From positions 1-7,886 of the forward strand of contig CAXDOZ010000111.1 in NCBI GenBank assembly GCA_963991145.1: a stretch of DNA of 7,886 bases, read 5' to 3'. Below the pieces are notes generated by a model. The model made no database searches. It saw nothing but the letters and a program-made list of their open reading frames with translations, and was not told where the DNA came from. The stretch comes from CAXDOZ01 sp963991145. Lineage in GTDB: Bacteria; Bacteroidota; Bacteroidia; Chitinophagales; JABDMM01. The position numbers were made by a program, and so were the translations under genes. This document shows positions 1 to 6,209 of this stretch, one piece after another (within the stretch, counting starts at the first letter, position 1; every line of letters begins with the position of its first letter).

Positions 1-2126
1 ACTTTGACGATTCTCTTAAAGAGCCAACTGTTCTTCCTTCAAGGATCCCGAACCTTTTGATAAATGGTGCATCAGGGATTGCAGTTGGTATGGCAACTAA
101 TATCCTACCTCATAACCTTTCAGAGGTAGTAGATGGAATGGTCGCTTATATCGACAATAAGGATATTGATATTGAAGAGCTTGTTAAGTATGTAAAAGCT
201 CCCGACTTCCCAACTGGTGGTACCATTTACGGATACAATGGTGTTCGTGAAGCCTTTTTGACTGGTCGAGGCAAAGTGATCGTGCGAGGTAAGGCAGAGG
301 TAGAAGTTCTGAGTTCCGGCAAAGAACAGATCATTATCACTGAGATCCCTTATCAGGTGAATAAGGCTATGCTTCACGTGAAGATGGCTGAGCTTGTAAA
401 TAACAAGAAGATCGACGGTATTACTGATATACGTGATGAATCAGACCGTAAAGGTCTAAGACTTGTTGTAGAGTTGAGAAGAGATGCGGTAGCCAATGTT
501 GTTCTGAATCAGCTTTACAAATACACCCAATTACAGACATCATACGGTGTCAACAATGTTGCGCTTGTTAATGGAAGACCTGAGCTTCTAAACCTAAGAG
601 ACCTAATTCGCCACTTCATTGACTTCAGACACGAGGTAGTTGTAAGAAGAACTCAATACGAGCTAGAACAAGCTGAGAAAAGGGCCCATATCCTGGAAGG
701 ATACCTGATAGCGCTTGATAACCTTGATGAGGTGATCGCATTGATCCGTAGTAGTCAAACTCCTGATATTGCCAAAACGGGCTTAATGGAGAACTTTAAA
801 CTAACTGAAGTTCAGGCCAAAGCAATTCTGGAATTGAGATTACAGCGCCTGACCGGAATGGAGCGCGAAAAGATCAAAGAGGAGTACGATGAATTGATGA
901 AGACCATTGAGCACCTGAAGCTGATCTTATCAGATGAGGGAATGAGAATGGACATCATTAAGAATGAACTTCTCGAGGTCAAAGAAGCATACGGAGATGA
1001 GAGAAGAACCGATATCGATTTCGCCGGTGGCGATATGAATATCGAGGACCTGATCCCAGACGAAGAAGTTGTTGTAACAATTTCTCACTTAGGCTACATA
1101 AAGCGAACTCTGTCAAGCGAATATAAAATTCAAAATAGAGGAGGGAAGGGCTCTCGTGGTGGTAGTACGAGAGATGAGGATTTCATAGAGCATATGTTCC
1201 TTGCTACCACTCATAATTACCTCTTATTGTATACCGAATTGGGTAGGTGTTTCTGGATGAGAGTGCATGAAATTCCTGAAGGAAGTAAGACCTCTAAGGG
1301 AAGAGCAATCCAAAATCTGATCAATATTCCAAAAGAGGATAAAGTCCTGGCATATATCCCTGTAAAGGACTTCAAGGATGAAGAATTCCTTGACAATCAT
1401 TTTGTGGTGTTCAGCACCAGGAAAGGAGTGATCAAGAAAACGCCTCTGGAGCAGTTTAGCCGCCCAAGAACCAATGGTATCATTGCTATTACGATCAAAG
1501 AAGGAGATAAGCTTCTTGAAGCCAAGCTGACCGATGGAAAATCTGACATTCTACTTGCTAAGAAAAGTGGAAAGGCCATTAGATTCAATGAATCTACGGT
1601 AAGATCAATGGGAAGATCAGCTGCCGGAGTAAGAGGTGTAACCCTTGAAGGAGCAGATGATGAGGTGATTGGCATGATATGTGTTAATCAGCAGATGAAA
1701 GATGAAGGCACCAGTATTCTGGTGGTTTCTGAAAATGGATATGGTAAGCGAACCTATTTAGATGATCCAGAGAATAATGAGCCGGTTTATCGAATCACAA
1801 ACAGAGGAGGTAAAGGGGTTACAACGCTTAAGATCACTGATAAAACAGGAAAGCTTATTGCCATTAAGACTGTTACTGACGATGATGACCTTATGATCAT
1901 TAACCGCTCTGGAATCACTATCAGAATGGCTATGGAAGATCTGAGAATCATGGGAAGAGCCACGCAGGGAGTTCGACTGATCAATCTGAAAGGCGATGAT
2001 ACGATTGCAGCAGTAGCAAAAGTGGAGAACGCCAAGGAAGATAGAGAGGCTGAAGAGCTCGAAGAAGGAGAGAATCCGGACGAAGACCAGGCGAATGAAA
2101 GCCCTGAAGAGAATACTGAAGAATAA
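1..2126 (+). CDS. gyrA: DNA gyrase subunit A, 5'-truncated by the window edge
   Basis: This is the A subunit of DNA gyrase, the cytoplasmic type II topoisomerase that introduces negative supercoils using ATP. The frame is open from base 3 (FDDSLKEPTVLPSRIPNLLI) to the TAA at 2124-2126, giving 707 visible residues. Roughly 150 N-terminal residues are missing, including the catalytic tyrosine and the quinolone-resistance region. Visible landmarks are NGASGIAVGMATN right after the edge, EIPYQVNKAML near 343-375, the exit-gate stretch LELRLQRLTGMEREK near 830-870, and the C-terminal beta-pinwheel. The pinwheel contains the GyrA box QNRGGKG (1131-1151) and a second NRGGKG loop (1800-1817). The GyrA box separates gyrase from ParC/topoisomerase IV, so the assignment is firm. 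The protein ends in a Glu/Asp-rich tail of about 30 residues, as in many GyrA proteins. The TTG at 57 is internal and is not a start. The TPR gene follows after 28 nt, so read-through is likely. Confidence 0.98.
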   Translation, partial: FDDSLKEPTVLPSRIPNLLINGASGIAVGMATNILPHNLSEVVDGMVAYIDNKDIDIEELVKYVKAPDFPTGGTIYGYNGVREAFLTGRGKVIVRGKAEVEVLSSGKEQIIITEIPYQVNKAMLHVKMAELVNNKKIDGITDIRDESDRKGLRLVVELRRDAVANVVLNQLYKYTQLQTSYGVNNVALVNGRPELLNLRDLIRHFIDFRHEVVVRRTQYELEQAEKRAHILEGYLIALDNLDEVIALIRSSQTPDIAKTGLMENFKLTEVQAKAILELRLQRLTGMEREKIKEEYDELMKTIEHLKLILSDEGMRMDIIKNELLEVKEAYGDERRTDIDFAGGDMNIEDLIPDEEVVVTISHLGYIKRTLSSEYKIQNRGGKGSRGGSTRDEDFIEHMFLATTHNYLLLYTELGRCFWMRVHEIPEGSKTSKGRAIQNLINIPKEDKVLAYIPVKDFKDEEFLDNHFVVFSTRKGVIKKTPLEQFSRPRTNGIIAITIKEGDKLLEAKLTDGKSDILLAKKSGKAIRFNESTVRSMGRSAAGVRGVTLEGADDEVIGMICVNQQMKDEGTSILVVSENGYGKRTYLDDPENNEPVYRITNRGGKGVTTLKITDKTGKLIAIKTVTDDDDLMIINRSGITIRMAMEDLRIMGRATQGVRLINLKGDDTIAAVAKVENAKEDREAEELEEGENPDEDQANESPEENTEE

Positions 2127-2154
2127 TCAACATAAACCCACAGAAATTAAAATC

Positions 2155-3303
2155 ATGAAAAAACTGATTATTGCATTGATCACACTTAGTGTTGGATTCA
2201 CTGCATCTGCTCAAAACTCAAAAGTGATTGGGGCCTGGAACGGCATGAACGCGTATGTTCAGGAGCAATCGGATGGACCAGAGCAACTTGTTGAAGCACA
2301 GAAGGACATTGATGAAGCAATCACACACGAGACTACTGGTATTCAGGGAAAGACCTGGTTCTACCGCGGTAAGATCTATTACTACCTGGCAAAGGACGCC
2401 AACCTTTCAATGGACTACCCAAATGCCTTGATTACTTCTTTCGAGTCATTTGAAAAGGCCATCAGCATTGAGGATAAGAAGTTCAAGGATGGGAAAGAAG
2501 CATTGACATTCGTTCAGAATCTTTCTGCTGAGATCTTTAATCAAGGCTTGAATTACTTCAACAATGGTGACTACGCGAATGCATATACCTATTTCTATAA
2601 GACTAAGGATGTAGCTGCTCTTTTAGAAGCTAATGGCCTTTCAAGTGCTGCCAAGCCTATAGATGCAATGAATAATGCTGCACTGGCTGCAACAAATGGC
2701 AAAGAATACGGAAAAGCGATTGCTATCTATGAAGAGCTATTAGTTGAAGATCCTACAAATGAAAATGCTTACGCAAGGCTTTCTAATCTGTATAAAACAG
2801 ATGGAAACACAGAAAAGGCAAGAGAGGTAATCGCTAAAGGACTTGAGGCTAACCCAAACAGTATGATTCTTCTTACAGAGGACATTAACTTCTATTTGGA
2901 AGACGGGAAGGCTGTTGAGGCAAAAGAAAAGATCTTGAAGGCAGTTGAAATGGATCCTGAAAACATTAGTCTTCAAATGGTAAAAGGGGATGTGCATGTA
3001 CAGCTTTTGGAATGGGACGATGCCATTGTAGCTTATGAAGCTGCCGCTGCATTAGATGATGCAGATTTCCGTCCTCACTTTAACATGGGAATTGTTTACA
3101 CCAAGCAAGCCGACCTTATGATCGAGGAAATGAATAACCTTGGATTCAGCGATGAAGACAAAGCTAGATATGAGGAATTGGATGCTGAGAGAACTGAGCT
3201 TTTCAAAAAGGCTTATCCGCATATTCAAAAAGCAGCTGAACTTGAGCCTGATAACGATGCTGTGCAAAGAGCATTGACTCAGGTGGAAGCAAAAATGAAA
3301 TAA
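2155..3303 (+). CDS. Secreted tetratricopeptide-repeat (TPR) protein
   Basis: The product has 382 residues and begins with a Sec signal peptide (MKKLIIALITLSVGFTASAQ, probable cleavage after Ala19 or Gln20), so it should be periplasmic or outer-membrane associated. There is no lipobox cysteine. The rest is alpha-helical with TPR-like units. The clearest are residues 170-203 (AALAATNGKEYGKAIAIYEE, ending in DP), 204-236 (ARLSNLYKTDGNTEKAREVI, ending in NP), 238-270 (ending in DP) and 272-303. A further unit is split by an insert at about 317-350, and the last ends EPDN near 364-367. TPR units form protein-binding scaffolds; no catalytic motif is visible and the partner is unknown. I chose ATG 2155 because it begins the signal peptide. 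An in-frame upstream start at 2095 would lie inside gyrA and bury the signal. There is no Shine-Dalgarno sequence, only an A-rich leader. It lies 28 nt after gyrA and ends at a strong terminator, so it is probably the last gene of a gyrA transcript. Confidence 0.9.
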   Translation: MKKLIIALITLSVGFTASAQNSKVIGAWNGMNAYVQEQSDGPEQLVEAQKDIDEAITHETTGIQGKTWFYRGKIYYYLAKDANLSMDYPNALITSFESFEKAISIEDKKFKDGKEALTFVQNLSAEIFNQGLNYFNNGDYANAYTYFYKTKDVAALLEANGLSSAAKPIDAMNNAALAATNGKEYGKAIAIYEELLVEDPTNENAYARLSNLYKTDGNTEKAREVIAKGLEANPNSMILLTEDINFYLEDGKAVEAKEKILKAVEMDPENISLQMVKGDVHVQLLEWDDAIVAYEAAAALDDADFRPHFNMGIVYTKQADLMIEEMNNLGFSDEDKARYEELDAERTELFKKAYPHIQKAAELEPDNDAVQRALTQVEAKMK

Positions 3304-3317
3304 GAATTAGATTCTTA
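3301..3317. repeat. Short perfect inverted repeat over the TPR gene stop codon
   Basis: TAAGAAT (3301-3307) and ATTCTTA (3311-3317) are perfect inverted copies separated by TAG. The left arm begins with the TAA stop codon of the TPR gene. The arms are AT-rich with no T-tract after them, so this is not a terminator alone. It is the first of three hairpins in this convergent gap. Confidence 0.5.
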
Positions 3318-3328
3318 AAGAGTAGAAG

Positions 3329-3361
3329 AGCCCTGGCCATATAGGTTAGGGCTTTCTTTTT
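3329..3361 (+). terminator. Intrinsic terminator after the TPR gene
   Basis: AGCCCTGGCC (3329-3338) pairs with GGTTAGGGCT (3344-3353) over all ten positions, two of them G-U, around the loop ATATA. It is followed by TTCTTTTT (3354-3361). A GC-rich stem with a U-tract is a classic rho-independent terminator, placed 25 nt after the TPR stop codon. Read on the other strand the stem remains but lacks a good U-tract, so it serves mainly + strand transcripts. Confidence 0.88.
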
Positions 3362-3366
3362 GCTCA

Positions 3367-3401
3367 ATTCCTATACTTAACATAATATTAATTATAGGAA
3401 T
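3367..3401. repeat. Inverted repeat (hairpin) just downstream of the universal stress gene
   Basis: ATTCCTATA (3367-3375) and TATAGGAAT (3393-3401) are perfect inverted copies. After one mismatch (3376/3392) the pairing continues with TTAA (3377-3380) against TTAA (3388-3391), leaving a 7-nt loop: 13 pairs out of 14. It begins 6 nt after the TAG stop of the - strand stress-protein gene. It could therefore form the 3' end of that mRNA, although no U-tract follows on either strand. Confidence 0.6.
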
Positions 3402-3407
3402 AAAGGC

Positions 3408-4217
3408 CTATAAATCTGGCATAACTAATAATGGCATACTTGAATGGTAAGCCATGCGCTCTGTGCGGTTCTCGATAAAGGCATCGTGAAGGATTCCATG
3501 CTTGCGTTTTACCATCGCAACCATACCGTGATCTCCTTTCTTATCCAGATAGAATTTTATTCCGTGGACCACACCTTTCTTATCCTTCACCACTTTATAA
3601 CTGTATTTGACTTCTGGCTCAAAGAAATGTCCCTGGCGGTGTCTTTCTACACGCTTCTCTTCAGATGCTTCCTTTGGTTTCTCAATCACGTGCACCATTC
3701 TTACTTCAGCAGAATTTGCCTCAGCAATATCTTTTAGTGCCTGCAGCGCATAATCATTATCCATGGGTCTGTAATCAGCTGCGTACAGGATATTATTGAT
3801 CGGCTCAAACTTTGATCCATCAGGAATCACAAGCGTTGGCAAACTTGATCTATTTATAAGATTAACCGTATTTGACCCTACAAAGACCTCCTTCAATCCA
3901 CTAGCTCCCTTGGTACCCATTACAACCATCCAGGCTCCTTCGCAAATAAGCTTAGAGCTCATATTCTCAAGGAAATCACCTGATGACACTTCAGTCTTGG
4001 TCTCTAGCGTAATGCCTGTCTCTTCTGAAGTCTTCTTGATCAAATCCTTTAATTTCTCGTCAGCCAGACTTATGTTAAGTTGGTGTGGGTCTATTTTACG
4101 ACCGAGGACATGATGAACCCGGATCTTGGCGGGAATCGTTTCTGCAAGGTGGGATGCATACTTTAAGGCATTCTCAGAACTAGAACTAAAGTCGATTGGA
4201 CAAAGGATCTCTTTCAT
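3408..4217 (-). CDS. Universal stress protein, tandem UspA-like domains
   Basis: The product is a cytoplasmic 269-residue protein with two Usp folds in tandem. Domain 1 (about 1-133) starts MKEILCPIDFSSSSENALKYA, with the usual Asp (Asp9) after the first strand. It carries the ATP-binding signature G-x2-G-x9-G-S (Gly101, Gly104, Gly114, Ser115), followed by PTLVIPDG. Domain 2 (about 140-269) starts INNILYAADYRPMDNDYALQ and ends PLLVMPDL but lacks the glycine signature, having KRKHGILHDAFIENRT at that place. Only the first domain is therefore predicted to bind ATP. Usp proteins are generally linked to stress, starvation and redox responses; the exact role here is unknown. I chose ATG 4217. A longer in-frame start at 4271 lies inside the terminator of the upstream gene and adds 18 residues before the conserved first strand. 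A weak promoter-like pair (TTTG at 4256-4259, AATATTTG at 4232-4239, 16-nt spacer, - strand) lies upstream. The gene converges on the gyrA-TPR unit. Confidence 0.9.
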   Translation of the reverse strand: MKEILCPIDFSSSSENALKYASHLAETIPAKIRVHHVLGRKIDPHQLNISLADEKLKDLIKKTSEETGITLETKTEVSSGDFLENMSSKLICEGAWMVVMGTKGASGLKEVFVGSNTVNLINRSSLPTLVIPDGSKFEPINNILYAADYRPMDNDYALQALKDIAEANSAEVRMVHVIEKPKEASEEKRVERHRQGHFFEPEVKYSYKVVKDKKGVVHGIKFYLDKKGDHGMVAMVKRKHGILHDAFIENRTERMAYHSSMPLLVMPDL

Positions 4218-4255
4218 TGCGACAAAGAAATCAAATATTAAGGTATTCTGTAAAT

Positions 4256-4281
4256 CAAAAAAGGTCTGCAATGCAGACCTT
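4256..4281 (-). terminator. Intrinsic terminator of the acidic secreted-protein gene
   Basis: On the - strand AAGGTCTG (4281-4274) pairs with CAGACCTT (4268-4261) around the loop CATTG. It is followed by TTTTGATTT running into 4252. The dyad is nearly perfect: ten bases on each side of a single central base. It lies about 20 nt after the TAG stop at 4302-4304 and ends transcription of the acidic-protein gene before the stress-protein gene. Confidence 0.85.
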
Positions 4282-4301
4282 CTTAAAATATGTTTCGCTT
4301 C

Positions 4302-5027
4302 TTAGTCTAAGCTGGCGTTATCATCAGAACCAGCTGTACTATTTGTTTTCTTTCTGCTGTAGATAAAGCAAACCTCGTCACCAAACTCGGCACCTTCTAC
4401 AGGCTCAATTCCTTCTTTAAGGCTCAAATTCACCTTCCTCTCCCCTTCTTTCATGTCTCCCAGGTCAGCGAGCCAAACTTTTTCCTTATCCTCGATCAAG
4501 TCTTCAAAATGATTGAGCTGCTGTCTAACAACAGTTTTGATCAGAGGCACTGTGACGTTTGTTTCATCCTTAGCCATCTCTTCGATTATCTCTTCTGATT
4601 CAGTGGTCACTTCCTCTAATAATAGAAGTTTCTCCTCTGTCTTGGTTTCAGCAAGAAGTACCAAATCGTAATAGAAAGGATTCAAGACCTTATTACTGAT
4701 CATTGAAAAAGTGGAGCTCTTTAAGCTGTTCAGAGAGTTCTTATCAAAGCACTCAGTAGCAGGCTTATTGATCATTTCCTGCAGATACTGATTTCTTTCA
4801 GTGGTATACTGCTCGCTTCGCTCCATGCTATCCTCAGTATAGCTCTCATCAATGGAGATTAAGTCATCCGTGATATCACGAACATAATCGTTAACATCGA
4901 TCTCTTCCATTTGAGATTCTGTTTCATCGAAATCGATCTCGTTGAAGATGTCGTCAAGTCCCTCCTGAGCATTGGTTAAACCAAATCCACAGAAAGCTAA
5001 AATTGCAAGTGCTAATGTCTTTTTCAT
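4302..5027 (-). CDS. Secreted, strongly acidic hypothetical protein
   Basis: I do not recognise this family. The 241-residue product begins with a Sec signal peptide (MKKTLALAILAFCGFGLTNA, likely cut near Ala20), so it should be exported to the periplasm or beyond. Cys13 sits within the hydrophobic stretch without a lipobox, so it is not an obvious lipoprotein. The mature part is very rich in Glu and Asp, especially residues 22-72 and 125-156. The second of these (KTEEKLLLLEEVTTESEEII) looks like a long charged helix, possibly a coiled coil. The mature protein has only two cysteines, Cys93 and Cys220, which could form a disulfide. The C-terminal third (about 183-224) alternates like beta-strands, and the end is a Ser/Thr/Asp-rich tail. 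ATG 5027 was chosen because the signal starts there; the in-frame ATG at 5093 would add 22 residues before it. Its own terminator follows, so it is probably monocistronic. Confidence 0.8.
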   Translation of the reverse strand: MKKTLALAILAFCGFGLTNAQEGLDDIFNEIDFDETESQMEEIDVNDYVRDITDDLISIDESYTEDSMERSEQYTTERNQYLQEMINKPATECFDKNSLNSLKSSTFSMISNKVLNPFYYDLVLLAETKTEEKLLLLEEVTTESEEIIEEMAKDETNVTVPLIKTVVRQQLNHFEDLIEDKEKVWLADLGDMKEGERKVNLSLKEGIEPVEGAEFGDEVCFIYSRKKTNSTAGSDDNASLD

Positions 5028-5060
5028 GAGCCTAAGTCTATCCCCGTTTTTGAGGGGCAC

Positions 5061-5093
5061 TAAAAATATCATTTTATCACAATTGCTTCGCAA
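5061..5093 (-). promoter_or_regulatory. Possible Bacteroidota-type promoter of the acidic-protein gene
   Basis: On the - strand TTG (5093-5091) is followed after 22 nt by TATTTTTA (5068-5061). This is one mismatch from the Bacteroidota -7 element TAnnTTTG, and the spacing lies within the range known for flavobacterial promoters. Transcription would start near 5054, about 27 nt before the ATG. The -33 element sits inside a small palindrome, ATTGC-TTC-GCAAT (5082-5094), that could be an operator. Such AT-rich matches are easily found by chance. Confidence 0.3.
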
Positions 5094-5100
5094 TCATTGC

Positions 5101-5147
5101 TTTGAAGGTTTTGTACACTGTTTGACCAAGTGAACTATGCCTTCAAA
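5101..5147. repeat. 47-nt interrupted inverted repeat in the 5028-5261 gap
   Basis: TTTGAAGG (5101-5108) and CCTTCAAA (5140-5147) are perfect 8-bp inverted arms. Within them, on the same axis (base 5124), T5111-A5137, GT/AC (5113-5114 with 5134-5135) and CACT/AGTG (5116-5119 with 5129-5132) also pair. That gives 15 Watson-Crick pairs plus one T-G out of 23 possible positions. No U-tract follows on either strand, so it does not look like a terminator. It lies about 74 bp upstream of the acidic-protein start. Confidence 0.55.
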
Positions 5148-5261
5148 TCACCTTATACGGCATTGATGATTAAATGGTTGTGTAAACTTTCATTTTTTAA
5201 TGCAAAGCTCATTCCATATTGAATTGTGTGGAAAATGAGAATTACATCAAGAGTAGACTTG

Positions 5262-6200
5262 CTACATAGGCTCTGATTCGGATATAAGATGCAGATTAAA
5301 TGTTGTTACTCCTTCCTCGTCTAAGGAATACGGTATCTTAAATTTATGATTTTCTAAGACCTCATGCATTTTAAATGAGGTCCTTGCATGCACTAACTGG
5401 GCAATACTATCATTGAAAGCCTCAATTAGGATGATAAACTCGCATTCATTCTCTTCCAAATCATTGTAAGTCATATTGTTAAGCGGGCTTCCCTCATCGA
5501 TCCAATGTACCAGAGTCCAATTAAGAGGCAACATACTGATCTCATTTCGCTCTAGTTTGAGCTCTCTGTAGGTGCGTGCAATCTTTCCCTTTTTGTCTTC
5601 CAGGTATGTACATAACAACCTTGCCTTTACCTCGATCATATTGCTTTCTTGAGCATTTGCAACTCTAAGCATCAATGCCCTTTTGCCTTCTTCCATATCA
5701 GAAAGCAGTGCTTTATCCGAGAATATAATTCCAGGCCTGGGTCTTGAGAACCTACCGTAAAGCAATGCCCCGGCAATAGCAAAGCTTAGCAATCCCACCA
5801 AAGACTCGAATGAGGCTACAAGTGCAGCTGCCTTTCCAAATGGATTCAGAAATCCATATCCAACTGTTGTGAGAGTTTGAGTACTGAAATAATAAGCCAG
5901 GATCAACTCATCAATTGCTCTGTACTTAGAGGTGTCAACTCCGAGCTCGTCTACACCAATAAAAAAGTAGATCAGTGCGAAGGCGCTGTTTATGAGGATG
6001 TAAAAGAGCAATGTATAAAGGAAGAAAGCCCACCATTTCATGTTGATGAGCTTTGTATAAAGTGTATTTACTGTACCAATCCGCTTGATATTGAAATCAC
6101 CAGCCTTATTCAGGACCCGGTGATTCCCGGTACCAAACCTCTTCCCGAATCCGAGGTCATCTGAGTTTAATTTCTTAGTCTTTTCAGACTCCCTCGCCAT
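5262..6200 (-). CDS. Inward-rectifier-type (Kir/KirBac) potassium channel
   Basis: This is a 312-residue inner-membrane K+ channel subunit, expected to work as a tetramer. The N-terminus has the Kir-like stretch NKAGDFNIKRIG (31-42) before the slide helix. Transmembrane helix 1 is about 56-82, the pore helix about 99-111, the selectivity filter TTVGYG is 111-116 followed by Phe117, and transmembrane helix 2 is about 123-148. Then comes GRFSRPRPGIIFS (149-161), the conserved link to the cytoplasmic beta-sandwich (about 160-305). That domain includes the typical NWTLVHWIDEGSPL (227-240) and HARTSF (271-276). Length and layout fit bacterial Kir channels, and the IRK-type C-terminal domain rules out a plain KcsA-like channel. 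By eye, the rectification-control position in helix 2 is Phe140, so strong polyamine-type rectification is unlikely. The start is set by AGGAG 4 nt upstream. The gene lies 7 nt after the lipoprotein stop and is probably in its operon. No clear terminator follows. Confidence 0.95.
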   Translation of the reverse strand: MARESEKTKKLNSDDLGFGKRFGTGNHRVLNKAGDFNIKRIGTVNTLYTKLINMKWWAFFLYTLLFYILINSAFALIYFFIGVDELGVDTSKYRAIDELILAYYFSTQTLTTVGYGFLNPFGKAAALVASFESLVGLLSFAIAGALLYGRFSRPRPGIIFSDKALLSDMEEGKRALMLRVANAQESNMIEVKARLLCTYLEDKKGKIARTYRELKLERNEISMLPLNWTLVHWIDEGSPLNNMTYNDLEENECEFIILIEAFNDSIAQLVHARTSFKMHEVLENHKFKIPYSLDEEGVTTFNLHLISESEPM

Positions 6201-6204
6201 TCAG

Positions 6205-6209
6205 CTCCT
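6205..6209 (-). promoter_or_regulatory. Shine-Dalgarno AGGAG of the Kir gene, overlapping the upstream stop
   Basis: On the - strand the lipoprotein stop TAG (6210-6208) reads straight into the SD as TAGGAG, with 4 nt before the Kir ATG at 6200. SD motifs are uncommon at the other starts in this window. This arrangement suggests translational coupling between the two genes. Confidence 0.65.

Noticed and set aside
57..59. TTG as a start codon for the gyrA frame
   Set aside because: The frame is open to base 3 and the upstream residues (FDDSLKEPTVLPSRIPNL) are conserved GyrA sequence, so this is an internal codon of a gene cut by the window edge.
1397..2214. Several - strand open frames of 77-92 codons opposite gyrA
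   Set aside because: They are antisense shadows of conserved GyrA coding sequence, with no family resemblance and no start signals.
5042..5057. CCCC/GGGG mini-hairpin in the leader of the acidic-protein gene
   Set aside because: Four pairs around an 8-nt loop, ending 14 nt before the ATG, could slightly affect initiation but is too small to call a regulatory element.
5877..6164. + strand 95-codon frame with several cysteines
   Set aside because: It lies opposite the N-terminal and membrane part of the Kir channel, which is unmistakable on the - strand.
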